Positions 1 to 7,911 of a DNA stretch of 64,000 bases are shown in pieces. Both the position numbers and the translations under genes were made by a program. Each line of letters opens with the position of its first letter. The stretch's first letter is position 1. Location of the stretch: NCBI RefSeq assembly GCF_000419525.1, contig NZ_ATTE01000001.1:372001-436000 (forward strand). The letters are read 5' to 3'. The stretch comes from Leucothrix mucor DSM 2157 (GTDB lineage Bacteria > Pseudomonadota > Gammaproteobacteria > Thiotrichales > Thiotrichaceae). Below the pieces are notes generated by a model. It was not told the DNA's origin. It searched no databases and saw only the letters and a list, made by a program, of their open reading frames with translations.

Positions 1-71
1 ACATAAACCAGCAGAGCACCAAGCCACAGCAGCATCGGGGTACGAAGAAAGATTCTGACAACATCTCCCAT
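1..71 (-). CDS. N-terminus of a membrane protein, probable sensor histidine kinase (runs off the window)
   Basis: Only the first 23 codons are inside the window. The ATG overlaps the TAA of the upstream response regulator gene in a TAATG junction, so the two are probably translationally coupled. The visible peptide starts MGDVVRIFLRTPM and continues into a hydrophobic stretch (LLWLGALLVY), which fits a first transmembrane segment. A gene coupled directly behind a NarL-type regulator is most often its sensor kinase. That identity is inferred from context, because no kinase motif is visible. Confidence 0.5.
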   Translation of the reverse strand, partial: MGDVVRIFLRTPMLLWLGALLVY

Positions 72-715
72 TAAATCAGGTTCATTTTTAGCGCCTCAAA
101 CACCGCTTCGGCGCGTGAGTTAACCGAGAGCTTGCGGTAGATGTTTTTAACGTGTGTGGCGACGGTATGGTATGAGAGCCCTTCAATTTCGGCGATTTCC
201 TGCGAGGTATAACCTTTAGCCACTTTTTGCAGAACCTGCTGTTCGCGTTGTGTGAGCTTTTCAAGTAAGGCTTGCTCGGGGCGAAAGTGCTTCATTAAAT
301 GACGGGCAATGCTGGGGCTTATCGGCGCGCCGCCAGCGGCTAAATCAGTGATTGCTGTGCCGATCTGGATAGACTCATCATCTTTGAGTAGGTAGCCACT
401 GGCACCGGCTGCAATGGCTTTTAGAATATGCCATTCATCACCAAACACACTGATCACCATCATGGCGGTATCAAAGCCTTCATCTTGCATCAATGTGATG
501 ATTTCCAGCCCATTGCCATCTGGCAAATCCAGATCAATCAATAACACATCAGGGGTTTTATCATGCAGGGCTAGGCGCGCATCGGCAACCGTGCTGCAGG
601 TGGCTTGGAGTTTAAGCCGCGGATCACTTTGCACCACGCCGGCAAGTCGCTCCAGAATAATGGCGTCATCTTCGACGACCATGACAGAAATCTTAGACTC
701 TGAAGCATTATGCAT
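71..715 (-). CDS. NarL/FixJ-type two-component response regulator
   Basis: This 214-residue protein has the usual length and layout of the NarL/LuxR response regulators. Residues about 8-125 form a receiver domain. The acidic pocket is the ED pair in VVEDD near residues 15-17, the likely phospho-acceptor is Asp61 in LLIDLDLPDG, and the conserved lysine is in YLLKD near residue 111. Residues about 148-210 form a LuxR-type helix-turn-helix (LTQREQQVLQKVAKG, then SYHTVATHVKNIYRKL). It should bind DNA when phosphorylated by the sensor encoded immediately downstream. A CRP-like palindrome lies about 145 bases upstream of the start. The target genes cannot be read from the sequence. Confidence 0.93.
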   Translation of the reverse strand: MHNASESKISVMVVEDDAIILERLAGVVQSDPRLKLQATCSTVADARLALHDKTPDVLLIDLDLPDGNGLEIITLMQDEGFDTAMMVISVFGDEWHILKAIAAGASGYLLKDDESIQIGTAITDLAAGGAPISPSIARHLMKHFRPEQALLEKLTQREQQVLQKVAKGYTSQEIAEIEGLSYHTVATHVKNIYRKLSVNSRAEAVFEALKMNLI

Positions 716-859
716 AGTGCGACCTTAATCTCGTTAACACAATTTTGGGGGGGAAAATGGCAGTGCTGATCGAAAACAGATTAGCATATATTAAGCATTT
801 TCACTGAGTATAAGGCGATAAGTTGCTGGTTTTTCGGGTGAATACCGAGAATTGGTGAG

Positions 860-875
860 TGTGATAGCCATCACT
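860..875. promoter_or_regulatory. CRP/Vfr-like binding site
   Basis: The sequence TGTGA-TAGCCA-TCACT differs by one base from the CRP consensus TGTGA-N6-TCACA. It lies in the roughly 240-base stretch between the response regulator gene (leftward) and the structured RNA candidate (rightward), so it could act on either. No good -35/-10 pair is visible next to it. The rest of 716-1030 shows no gene. Confidence 0.4.
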
Positions 876-1030
876 TCAGAATATAGTGAAACTGGGGCAA
901 GCCAACTGTGATACTCAGTTGCACAGTGCTTATTAATTGCAAAATTTAGTGCAGGAATTTAAATTGTACTAAAATTAATCAAAAAACCTCGTTTTGTCAT
1001 AAAACGCCGGAAATGTTCTATGCTTACAGT

Positions 1031-1220
1031 TATAATGCTCCGACGAACGGAGTATAATCTGGTCCCACTATTGTAAATTCTGGTTTGATATCCGCAGTCA
1101 TCGATACGCCTTTGCGATGCTGCAATTAGGGTCGCGGAGCAGAGTTTACAGCCATAAGCCAAAATAATAAGTTGCAAGGGAGTTTGACGCCCCACCTGTA
1201 CTGCAGGCGGGGCGTTTTTT
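1031..1220 (+). ncRNA. Candidate structured small RNA ending in an intrinsic terminator
   Basis: A strong rightward terminator at the end of this stretch has no upstream protein gene on the same strand, so a non-coding transcript is the simplest reading. Two TATAAT hexamers lie at 1031-1036 and 1053-1058, without clear -35 boxes. Nested pairings are visible: TGTAAATTCTG (1072-1082) with CAGAGTTTACA (1140-1150) with one G-T wobble, TCCGC (1091-1095) with GCGGA (1134-1138), and GCAGtCATCG (1094-1103) with CGATGCTGC (1114-1122) with one bulge. The last two share a couple of bases and may alternate. I do not recognise a known RNA family. Three GGA triplets are present, as in Rsm-type RNAs, but that is weak evidence. 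Confidence 0.5.
1187..1220 (+). terminator. Intrinsic terminator, rightward
   Basis: ACGCCCC (1187-1193) pairs with GGGGCGT (1209-1215). The stem extends through CCTG/CAGG after one mismatch, with a five-base loop, and is followed by six T residues. There is no T-run on the other strand, so it points right and not towards the end of the leftward ligase gene. Confidence 0.85.
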
Positions 1221-1227
1221 ATTGGGC

Positions 1228-2406
1228 TTAGCGAATGACGTGCCCGACGAATGTTGCAGTGTCGTTTAAGATCTTTGAACCACGGCGGAAGCCAAGTCCG
1301 CAGGCTTCCCAAGCGAAGAATACGCCAGCCTGATAAGAGCGGCCTTCAGAGTCGGTCGCCAGTTCCGCATATTCCTGATAAAGCATGTCATGAACGTCGT
1401 AAGGACCATCCGTAGACTCCAGCGTGTCGCCTTGCTCATCAATAATTGCGACATTGGCACCTTCGCGTCCAAACATTGGCTTGGATACTTGCTTAATCCC
1501 TTCAAGCGGCTTGTTGTCAGTAGCTAACAAGTATGGCGAGTCTGGGAATAGTTCATACAGCACTTTCATAATGCCTTTGCTTTGGAACAGCAAAGTGTAA
1601 GCGGGGTTAATTACCACGCCAGTGCGCTTACGGCCAATCTCGGTGAGTAGTTCAACTAGCTCAGGCTCATCCGCTGCCATGTCTTCCCAAGGCCATAACT
1701 TGAACCAGAAATTGGTGGATTCCTGATCTTTATTAAAGATGCCTTCATCTGGTAAGAAGCCGGCTTCATCAATGTAGCAAAAGTCTGTGCTAAATCCGGC
1801 ATCAGTCGCAATGCGCTGGAGTAGGCGGGTCGTTTGCTCATCTTCAGGCAAGTCCCGAACGCTGGAAAACAAAATGCGCTCGCCATTGAAGTATTCATCA
1901 AACTTTTCCAAGCCATCATCATTAGTGATCAGGCGTTTAAAGTTGTCACGAATAACTTCATAAGCATTGTTGAACTGTGCGGCTTCATCCATGCCATTAC
2001 TTTTCAGCAGGGCCCACTGGATAATGCAGGTTTCAAACAAGCTAGTCGGTGTGTCGGCATTGAACTCCAACAGTTTGATCGGCTTGCCATCAATACCACC
2101 GGCAAAGTCGAAACGGCCATACAGGTGCCAGTCATCATCATCCCAGCTGAATTTAATTAGTTGAACCAAACTTTCCGGAATGCCCAGCTCTTCAAATAAA
2201 TCATTGTCGATGACATGCTGTCCGGCTTCGGCAAACATGTCATACAGCTCATTGGCTGCAGCGTAATAAGCCTCGGCTTCTGCTTCTGAAACCGGTAACA
2301 GCTCCGGGGCGACATAAGCCGAGCCATCAGGGTCGGTATGCCAGGTAAAACCAATTTCTTCCATTAGCTCATTGCTAACGGGTTCAACAGTTTGGGTGCG
2401 CAGCAA
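1228..2406 (-). CDS. ygiC: YgiC-like glutathionylspermidine synthase-family ATP-grasp ligase
   Basis: The 392-residue product matches the preATP-grasp/ATP-grasp family that includes the synthetase half of Gss and E. coli YgiC (386 residues). Family landmarks are LLEFNADTPTSLFE, NFWFKLWPWE, VSKPMFGREGANV and the C-terminal YDVHDMLYQEY. These enzymes are thought to ligate a carboxylate to an amine using ATP; the substrate of YgiC itself is not established. The reading frame is open further upstream, but I place the start at a TTG (2404-2406). A GGAGG sits eight bases before it, and this removes a 172-base overlap with the preceding gene. The GGAGG spans the end of that gene, so the pair is probably coupled. 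YgiB/YgiC pairs are common in gammaproteobacteria. Confidence 0.85.
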   Translation of the reverse strand: MLRTQTVEPVSNELMEEIGFTWHTDPDGSAYVAPELLPVSEAEAEAYYAAANELYDMFAEAGQHVIDNDLFEELGIPESLVQLIKFSWDDDDWHLYGRFDFAGGIDGKPIKLLEFNADTPTSLFETCIIQWALLKSNGMDEAAQFNNAYEVIRDNFKRLITNDDGLEKFDEYFNGERILFSSVRDLPEDEQTTRLLQRIATDAGFSTDFCYIDEAGFLPDEGIFNKDQESTNFWFKLWPWEDMAADEPELVELLTEIGRKRTGVVINPAYTLLFQSKGIMKVLYELFPDSPYLLATDNKPLEGIKQVSKPMFGREGANVAIIDEQGDTLESTDGPYDVHDMLYQEYAELATDSEGRSYQAGVFFAWEACGLGFRRGSKILNDTATFVGHVIR

Positions 2407-2410
2407 GGTA

Positions 2411-3058
2411 TTAACCTCCGAATGAGCGAGTAGATGAACTGGATGGGGTTCTGTTTTGACCGCCAGTGAAACCAGATTTTGGCTTAGTAGACGCTGTTGG
2501 TGCGCTTCTGGCGCGGTTTTGTGCGCTGGATACTGAAGCTGCAGGACGAGTACTGGCCGCAGTCCGAGCTTTAGCGTTTGCATTGTTCGCCAGTTTATTA
2601 GCGATCATGCCGCCGATCAGCGAGCCTGCCGCACTGGCTAGGATCATTTCACCCAGTCCAAGTCCGCCACCGGAGCTGGCTGAGGCTTCTTTAGTCAGTT
2701 CAGACGTACCAGCATCCACTTTGTCAGCTTCTGCTTTAGCCAGAGCGGTTAGCTCTTCATTGCTAAGAACGGTCTCTTTGCCATCCAGAGTCTTGAGTAC
2801 GGCACGTGTAGCGCCTTCAGTCGGATAGCGCTCGGCTAACTCATACTTATCCGGATTAGCGCTAATCTGTGAGATAACTAAGAAGTAATTCTGGCTTTGC
2901 AGGTCTTGCTCAAGCTGGCCGAGGTCTTGCTGCTGTTGTGGCGCTTGTGCAGCCGGTGGTGGTGGAGCGTCGGCACCGCAGCCCTGAAGGTTAGCAACTA
3001 CTAGCAGGCCTAAGCTGCCAGCCATAGAATAAGATGCGGCTTTTTTGATATGTCTCAT
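2411..3058 (-). CDS. YgiB-like lipoprotein, partner of the YgiC-like ligase
   Basis: The 215-residue product begins with a short charged segment and a hydrophobic stretch ending in a lipobox-like NLQGC, with Cys27 as the probable lipidated residue. A proline/glutamine-rich linker follows, then a soluble segment to about residue 125. Next comes a Gly/Ala-rich hydrophobic helix (LGEMILASAAGSLIGGMIA) and a low-complexity Ser/Thr/Arg tail ending SSTRSFGG. E. coli YgiB has the same plan, with a glycine-rich hydrophobic segment and a C-terminal SSRSMGG, and precedes ygiC in the same way. The match rests on architecture, tail and neighbourhood, not on strong similarity along the whole length. Its stop lies inside the ribosome-binding region of the YgiC-like gene. 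Confidence 0.65.
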   Translation of the reverse strand: MRHIKKAASYSMAGSLGLLVVANLQGCGADAPPPPAAQAPQQQQDLGQLEQDLQSQNYFLVISQISANPDKYELAERYPTEGATRAVLKTLDGKETVLSNEELTALAKAEADKVDAGTSELTKEASASSGGGLGLGEMILASAAGSLIGGMIANKLANNANAKARTAASTRPAASVSSAQNRARSAPTASTKPKSGFTGGQNRTPSSSSTRSFGG

Positions 3059-3178
3059 AAGAAGTTCCGTTAATTTAACTTAGAGTTATTTATGCAATAT
3101 GGCCTCTACCATAGCAAATTCAAGGGGCCAATATGTATAGTCTTGACCAATATGTAATATTCAGCTTTGCGGCTTACG

Positions 3179-3207
3179 TTTCATTCATCAGCCGCTTCTT
3201 ATATAAT
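3179..3207 (+). promoter_or_regulatory. Probable promoter of the ccm operon
   Basis: A perfect TATAAT lies at 3202-3207, with TTTCAT 17 bases upstream as a poor -35. Initiation would fall about 25 bases before the GTG chosen for ccmA. An ATG further upstream in the same frame (3167) would lie before this promoter and is therefore unlikely to be used. Confidence 0.5.
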
Positions 3208-3238
3208 CCCGCCTTTCCTAAACCCACAGAGTGCCAAC

Positions 3239-3865
3239 GTGAGCTTATCTGTCCAAGAGTTGCAATGCAGCCGTGGAGACCTGTGCTTATTTCAGGGCTT
3301 ATCTTTCGAGCTGCAACCCGGTCAGCTGATCTGGCTGGAAGGGCGTAATGGCAGCGGCAAGACCACCTTATTGCGGACTTTGTGCGGCTTATTTCTGGCT
3401 GACCACGGCGATATTTTGTGGCAAAAGCAGCCTATCCGGCAAATACCCGATGAGTTTTACCGGCAATTATTCTACCTTGGTCACCAGAACGCTTTAAAGC
3501 TGGATTTGAATCCTATCGAAAACCTGACGGTGTTGAGCCGTTTGGCTGGACAAACGGTGTCTGAGTCGCAACTTGAAGTCGCCTTGGCCAAAATGGGACT
3601 CGCTGGCTACGAAGATGTACCGGTGCGCAAGCTATCTCAGGGTCAAAAGCGTAGAGTGGCACTGAGTCGTTTGTTAATTAGCGATGCGCCGTTGTGGGTT
3701 CTGGATGAGCCGTTTGTGGCGTTAGACGTTGTGGCCGTGGAATTATTGCAGTCAATTATTGTCCAGCAAGTACAGGACGGTGGAATGGTCATCCTCACCA
3801 CGCATCAGGCAGTACCCTTGCCTGAAGAGCAAATGCAACGGCTGTCATTGGATCGTTATGCTTAA
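3239..3865 (+). CDS. ccmA: Cytochrome c biogenesis ATP-binding protein CcmA
   Basis: CcmA is the ATPase of the CcmABCD complex, which releases haem-loaded CcmE. The 208-residue product has Walker A GRNGSGKT (35-42), signature LSQGQKRRVALSR, Walker B LWVLDEPFVALD and the switch histidine in TTHQ. I chose the GTG at 3239 because it gives the family's usual length of about 205 residues and lies just after the predicted promoter. The open frame extends 24 codons further upstream. The end overlaps ccmB by eight bases, as expected for the first gene of a compact ccmA-I operon. Confidence 0.92.
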   Translation: MSLSVQELQCSRGDLCLFQGLSFELQPGQLIWLEGRNGSGKTTLLRTLCGLFLADHGDILWQKQPIRQIPDEFYRQLFYLGHQNALKLDLNPIENLTVLSRLAGQTVSESQLEVALAKMGLAGYEDVPVRKLSQGQKRRVALSRLLISDAPLWVLDEPFVALDVVAVELLQSIIVQQVQDGGMVILTTHQAVPLPEEQMQRLSLDRYA

Positions 3866-4529
3866 GTCATTTTTCACCGTATTAAACCGTGATATCACGC
3901 TGGCACTGCGACGCCGCACGGATATTTTCACGGTACTGTTCTTCTTTATTATCGTGGTAAGCCTGTTTCCGCTGGGCGTGGGCTTTGAGGCGGACATGTT
4001 ACGCAAGATGGCACCCGGTGTGGTTTGGGTGGCGGCCTTACTGGCATCGACTCTGGCGCTGGAGCGTATGTTTGCTAATGACTATGAAGATGGCACGCTG
4101 GAACAAATGCTGCTGACACCCCAGCCACTAGGCGTGTTGGTATTTGCTAAAGTGCTGGCGCATTGGCTATTAACCGGCCTTCCATTGGTGCTGATTGCAC
4201 CGCTGGCTGGACTGCAATACCATCTGCCGGCGTCGAGTATTGGTACCTTAATGCTGGTGTTGCTGTTAGGTACGCCAGTGTTGAGCATGATTGGCGCGAT
4301 TGGTGCGGCCCTGACCTTAGGCTTACGAGGCGGTGGCGTGCTTATTTCGTTACTCGTACTACCCTTATATATACCAGTGTTGGTTTATGGTTCCGGCGCT
4401 GTTGCAGCAAGTATGCAAGCGGGCACACCGCTACAGCCTTATTATTTATTGTTGTCGGCATTTTTAATGTTGGCACTCGTGTTTGCACCGTGGGCTACGG
4501 CGGCAGCACTGCGAATTTCGGTGGAATAG
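3858..4529 (+). CDS. ccmB: Haem exporter-type membrane subunit CcmB
   Basis: The 223-residue inner-membrane protein has about six hydrophobic segments, close to E. coli CcmB (220). It opens with the family-like MLKSFFTVLNRDITLALRRR, and the segment LALERMFANDYEDGTLEQ before the second membrane region is characteristic. It forms the membrane part of the CcmAB ATP-driven complex with CcmC and CcmD. Its ATG lies inside the end of ccmA, so the two are translationally coupled. An upstream in-frame ATG at 3729 would sit deep inside ccmA and is not used. Confidence 0.93.
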   Translation: MLKSFFTVLNRDITLALRRRTDIFTVLFFFIIVVSLFPLGVGFEADMLRKMAPGVVWVAALLASTLALERMFANDYEDGTLEQMLLTPQPLGVLVFAKVLAHWLLTGLPLVLIAPLAGLQYHLPASSIGTLMLVLLLGTPVLSMIGAIGAALTLGLRGGGVLISLLVLPLYIPVLVYGSGAVAASMQAGTPLQPYYLLLSAFLMLALVFAPWATAAALRISVE

Positions 4530-4542
4530 GTTATTAGGTACC

Positions 4543-5283
4543 ATGGCAATTAATTGGTTTAAATATTCATCTCCTGCAGCGTTTTACCCCTTAGCGGGTA
4601 AGCTGATTCCATGGTTTATGGGGGCAGCGATCGTTTTTACGTTGGGTGGTTTGTACTGGGGCTTTTTCCAGACGCCAGACGTGCTGAGTGATCAGAAGCA
4701 ATATTATAGAATTATCTATGTGCACGTAGCCTCTGCTTGGATGGCGATGTGGCTATACGTGGTCATGGTCGCTTGGGCGGTGCTTGGTTTGATATTCAAT
4801 ACGCGAATGTCCTACATGATGGCCTCTGCAACCGCGGTTACTGGCGCAGTAATGACGGCCTTATCGCTATGGACTGGCGCATTCTGGGGACAAACCAGCT
4901 GGGGAACCTGGTGGGACTGGGACCCTCGGATGACTACACAGTTGATATTGTTATTTCTCTATATTGGCTATATCGCATTACAGTCAGCCATTGAAGATAC
5001 GCGACGCTCAGACCGGGCTTCGGCAGTACTGGCAATTGTAGGTTTAGCGATTGTGCCGGTGATCTATTATTCAATTAACTGCCCTGATCCGAATGAATGT
5101 GCATCTCTACATCAGGAGTCCTCGTTAAAACGGATAGAGCCCAATATTCTGATTGCGATGTTAGTCACGACCTTCGGCTTTTGGATGTACTGTTTTGCTA
5201 CGATATTGATGCGCGTACGCAATATTATTTTACAGCGTGAAAGCCATACCAGCTGGGTTGCACGACTAGAGGCCTTCAAATGA
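4543..5283 (+). CDS. ccmC: Haem-handling protein CcmC
   Basis: CcmC presents haem to CcmE on the periplasmic face. The 246-residue product has six membrane segments and the tryptophan-rich WWD signature (SWGTWWDWDPRMT, about 119-131). His61 (YVHVASAW) and a second histidine near residue 185 (SLHQESSL) match the two haem-ligand histidines of the family. I start at the ATG at 4543, which gives the standard length. The frame is open upstream into the end of ccmB. The last codons overlap ccmD by four bases (ATGA). Confidence 0.95.
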   Translation: MAINWFKYSSPAAFYPLAGKLIPWFMGAAIVFTLGGLYWGFFQTPDVLSDQKQYYRIIYVHVASAWMAMWLYVVMVAWAVLGLIFNTRMSYMMASATAVTGAVMTALSLWTGAFWGQTSWGTWWDWDPRMTTQLILLFLYIGYIALQSAIEDTRRSDRASAVLAIVGLAIVPVIYYSINCPDPNECASLHQESSLKRIEPNILIAMLVTTFGFWMYCFATILMRVRNIILQRESHTSWVARLEAFK

Positions 5284-5462
5284 AAGAATTTTTTGCCATG
5301 GGCGGCTATGGCTTTTATATCTGGTGCTCAATGGGCATGGTGTTTGCGCTAATGATTTTGGAGCCACTCATGCTTCGTTTTCAGCGCATCAGCCTTACCA
5401 AGCGCATTCGTGGCCAAATTAGACGTCAAGCTGCTCGTTCCAATAAGGATTTACCATCATGA
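5280..5462 (+). CDS. ccmD: Small membrane protein CcmD
   Basis: CcmD is a single-span protein that helps the CcmABC complex release haem-loaded CcmE. The 60-residue product starts with the typical MKEFFAMGGYGFYIWCSMG, followed by one transmembrane helix and a basic cytoplasmic tail (LTKRIRGQIRRQAARS). It overlaps ccmC at its start and ccmE at its end by four bases each, so translation of all three is coupled. Size, position and the GGYGFYIW motif make the call secure. Confidence 0.93.
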   Translation: MKEFFAMGGYGFYIWCSMGMVFALMILEPLMLRFQRISLTKRIRGQIRRQAARSNKDLPS

Positions 5463-5920
5463 AAGCACGACATAAACGGATTGTATTTATCATCATTGGA
5501 CTGTGTGCGGTCGGTGCCGCCTCGGCGATGATCACCCAAGCCATGAAAAGTAACTTAGCTTATTTATATGCGCCGGAAGCGGTGTTGGCCGGTAAAGCAC
5601 CGACGGATCGGGTGATTCGCTTAGGTGGATTGGTGAAAAAAGACAGCTTGAAGCGCAGTGATACCAGCTTGGAGCTGAGCTTTATTCTGGCGGATAACCG
5701 CGGCAATGAAATCACGGTGAATTACGACAAAATCCTGCCGGACTTATTTAAGGAAGAACAGAGCGCTGTGGTAAAGGGGCGTTTAACGCCGGATAAGCAA
5801 TTCATCGCTGAAGAAGTGCTGGCAAAGCACGATGCAGAATACATGCCACCGGAAGTGGCGGACGTGTTGGCTCAAGAGCATGCGCCAGCGCCTAAAAAAA
5901 CTGAGGCTGGAGCCTACTAA
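5459..5920 (+). CDS. ccmE: Haem chaperone CcmE
   Basis: CcmE is a periplasmic, membrane-anchored haem chaperone that carries haem covalently bound to a histidine and passes it to CcmF/CcmH. The 153-residue product has one N-terminal anchor (about 8-26) and an OB-fold. The signature LAKHDAEYMPPEV holds the haem-binding His124 and the conserved Tyr128, so this is the common HxxxY type. It starts in an ATGA overlap with ccmD and ends in a TAATG overlap with ccmF. Confidence 0.95.
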   Translation: MKARHKRIVFIIIGLCAVGAASAMITQAMKSNLAYLYAPEAVLAGKAPTDRVIRLGGLVKKDSLKRSDTSLELSFILADNRGNEITVNYDKILPDLFKEEQSAVVKGRLTPDKQFIAEEVLAKHDAEYMPPEVADVLAQEHAPAPKKTEAGAY

Positions 5921-7911
5921 TGATTCCTGAAATTGGTCATTTTGCACTGGTACTGGCGTTAGTTATTTCGCTAGTGCAATCGGTGTTCCCTATGATTGGC
6001 GCGGCAACGGGTAATGCACAATGGGTTGCCATGGCAAAGCCGGCGGCGAAAGCCCAAGTCTTGTTTTTGGCAGTTTCCTTTGCTTGCCTAACGACTTCAT
6101 TCTTAGTTAGCGACTTTTCTGTTTTATATGTGGCGAGTAACTCCAACACATTAATGCCAACGATTTACAAAATCTCGGCAGTCTGGGGTGCACACGAAGG
6201 TTCCTTGTTGCTATGGGCATTGACCTTGGCAGTGTGGGGCGCGCTGGTTGCGGTGTACAGCAAAGGCATTTCAGCCGTTATGCTGGCACGCGTACTGGCG
6301 GTGATGGGTATGATTGGCGTTGGTTTCATGCTGTTTATGTTGCTGACTTCAAACCCATTTGAGCGCTTATTCCCGATTCCGGCAGAAGGTCGCACACTGA
6401 ATCCATTGCTGCAAGATCCGGGCTTAGCGATTCACCCGCCAATGTTATACATGGGCTATGTGGGCTTCTCGGTAGCATTTGCTTTCGCCATTGCCGCGAT
6501 GTTAGGCGGTAAGCTGGATGCGGCTTGGGCGCGTTGGGCTCGCCCTTGGACCAATGTGGCTTGGGTATTTCTAACGATCGGTATCGCACTGGGTAGCTGG
6601 TGGGCGTATTACGAGCTTGGCTGGGGCGGCTGGTGGTTCTGGGACCCAGTTGAAAACGCGTCGTTGATGCCTTGGTTAGTCGGTACGGCGTTGATTCACT
6701 CACTGGCAGTCACTGAGAAGCGCGCAGCGTTTAAGTCGTGGACAGTCTTGTTGGCGATCTTTGCTTTCTCTTTAAGTTTGCTGGGAACCTTCTTGGTTCG
6801 TTCCGGTGTACTGACATCTGTACATGCCTTTGCCAGCGACCCTGAGCGTGGCTTATTTATTCTGATCTTCTTAGTGTTGGTGGTTGGTTCCTCTTTGCTG
6901 CTTTACGCCTTGCGTGCGCCAAAGTTGCGTTCAACCGGTACCTTCGAAGTGATCTCTCGTGAAATGGGCTTATTGGTTAATAACATTGCCTTGATTGCAA
7001 TGACGGCTACCGTATTGCTGGGTACTTTATATCCATTGATCATCGATGCTTTGGGTATGGGTAAGATCTCGGTGGGGCCTCCGTACTTTAATACCTTATC
7101 GCTGCCATTGGGCGTGGTGTTATTTAGTGCCATGGGCTTTGGTTTGTTCCTGCGTTGGAAGAAAGACAAAGTCGAGCGTGTGTTTGCCAAAGTGCGCTGG
7201 ATTTTACTGCTGGCACTGATTATCGCCTTCTTAGTTCCGATTCTATTTTTGGAAGAGTTTAGCTTCAAAGCGGCGCTGGGATTATTCCTCGCATCGTGGG
7301 TGAGTTTGGCTGCAATCCTGTGGGTTAAAGAGCAGGGTCGTTCACCGTTTAAATTGCCATTAGCGACTTGGGGAGCGGCTGTTGCTCATATTGGTATGGC
7401 TGTTACCGTTGCTGGTATTGCCGTGACTTCCATGTACAGCAGTGAAAAAGACGTGCGTTTACAGCAAGGCCAAGCCTATGAAATGAGTGGTTATAGTTTC
7501 TTGTTTAACGGTGTTAAGCAGGTACAAGTTGCGAACTATGTAGCACAGCGTGGCGAAGTGGTTGTCAGTAAAGATGGCAAAGTGATCACCACCTTACACC
7601 CTGAAAAGCGTAACTACGGCCCAGGTACTATGCCGATGACTGAAGCGGGTATCGAAAGTGGATTCTTCCGTGATCTGTTCATTGCGCTGGGTGAGCCATT
7701 AGGCGAGAGCGACTGGAGTGTGCGTTTGTACCATAAGCCATTGGTGAACTGGATCTGGATGGGGGCAGCATTGATGGGGCTAGGTGGTCTACTGGCTGCA
7801 TTCGATCGCCGTTACCGCTTAGTGCGCAGACGGGTTGACGAGCCTGTTGTCACCAAAGAGTCTGATAAAACTAAGCCTGTTGCAGCTGATGGAAACGAGG
7901 TAACCGCATGA
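5920..7911 (+). CDS. ccmF: Haem lyase subunit CcmF
   Basis: CcmF is the large membrane subunit that attaches haem to the CXXCH motif of apocytochrome c with CcmH and CcmI. The 663-residue product has many hydrophobic segments. It carries the WWD signature near residues 232-246 (LGWGGWWFWDPVENAS) and conserved loops such as AIHPPMLYMGY and RSGVLTSVHAFA. Its length fits the family (about 640-660). It overlaps the stop of ccmE and the start of ccmG, in keeping with a tightly coupled operon. Confidence 0.96.
   Translation: MIPEIGHFALVLALVISLVQSVFPMIGAATGNAQWVAMAKPAAKAQVLFLAVSFACLTTSFLVSDFSVLYVASNSNTLMPTIYKISAVWGAHEGSLLLWALTLAVWGALVAVYSKGISAVMLARVLAVMGMIGVGFMLFMLLTSNPFERLFPIPAEGRTLNPLLQDPGLAIHPPMLYMGYVGFSVAFAFAIAAMLGGKLDAAWARWARPWTNVAWVFLTIGIALGSWWAYYELGWGGWWFWDPVENASLMPWLVGTALIHSLAVTEKRAAFKSWTVLLAIFAFSLSLLGTFLVRSGVLTSVHAFASDPERGLFILIFLVLVVGSSLLLYALRAPKLRSTGTFEVISREMGLLVNNIALIAMTATVLLGTLYPLIIDALGMGKISVGPPYFNTLSLPLGVVLFSAMGFGLFLRWKKDKVERVFAKVRWILLLALIIAFLVPILFLEEFSFKAALGLFLASWVSLAAILWVKEQGRSPFKLPLATWGAAVAHIGMAVTVAGIAVTSMYSSEKDVRLQQGQAYEMSGYSFLFNGVKQVQVANYVAQRGEVVVSKDGKVITTLHPEKRNYGPGTMPMTEAGIESGFFRDLFIALGEPLGESDWSVRLYHKPLVNWIWMGAALMGLGGLLAAFDRRYRLVRRRVDEPVVTKESDKTKPVAADGNEVTA

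Noticed and set aside
1072-1152. Possible tRNA (a CCA follows the closing stem)
   Set aside because: There is no T-loop GGTTCRA motif, no proper anticodon arm, and the outer stem is 11 bases instead of seven.
1031-1220. 6S RNA
   Set aside because: The size is similar but the central-bubble sequences and the usual gene neighbours are missing.
959-1312. Leftward open frame over the structured RNA and terminator
   Set aside because: It overlaps the end of the ligase gene, crosses the terminator hairpin and has no recognisable domain.
3167-3238. Upstream ATG as the start of ccmA
   Set aside because: It precedes the likely -10 box and makes the protein 24 residues longer than the family norm.
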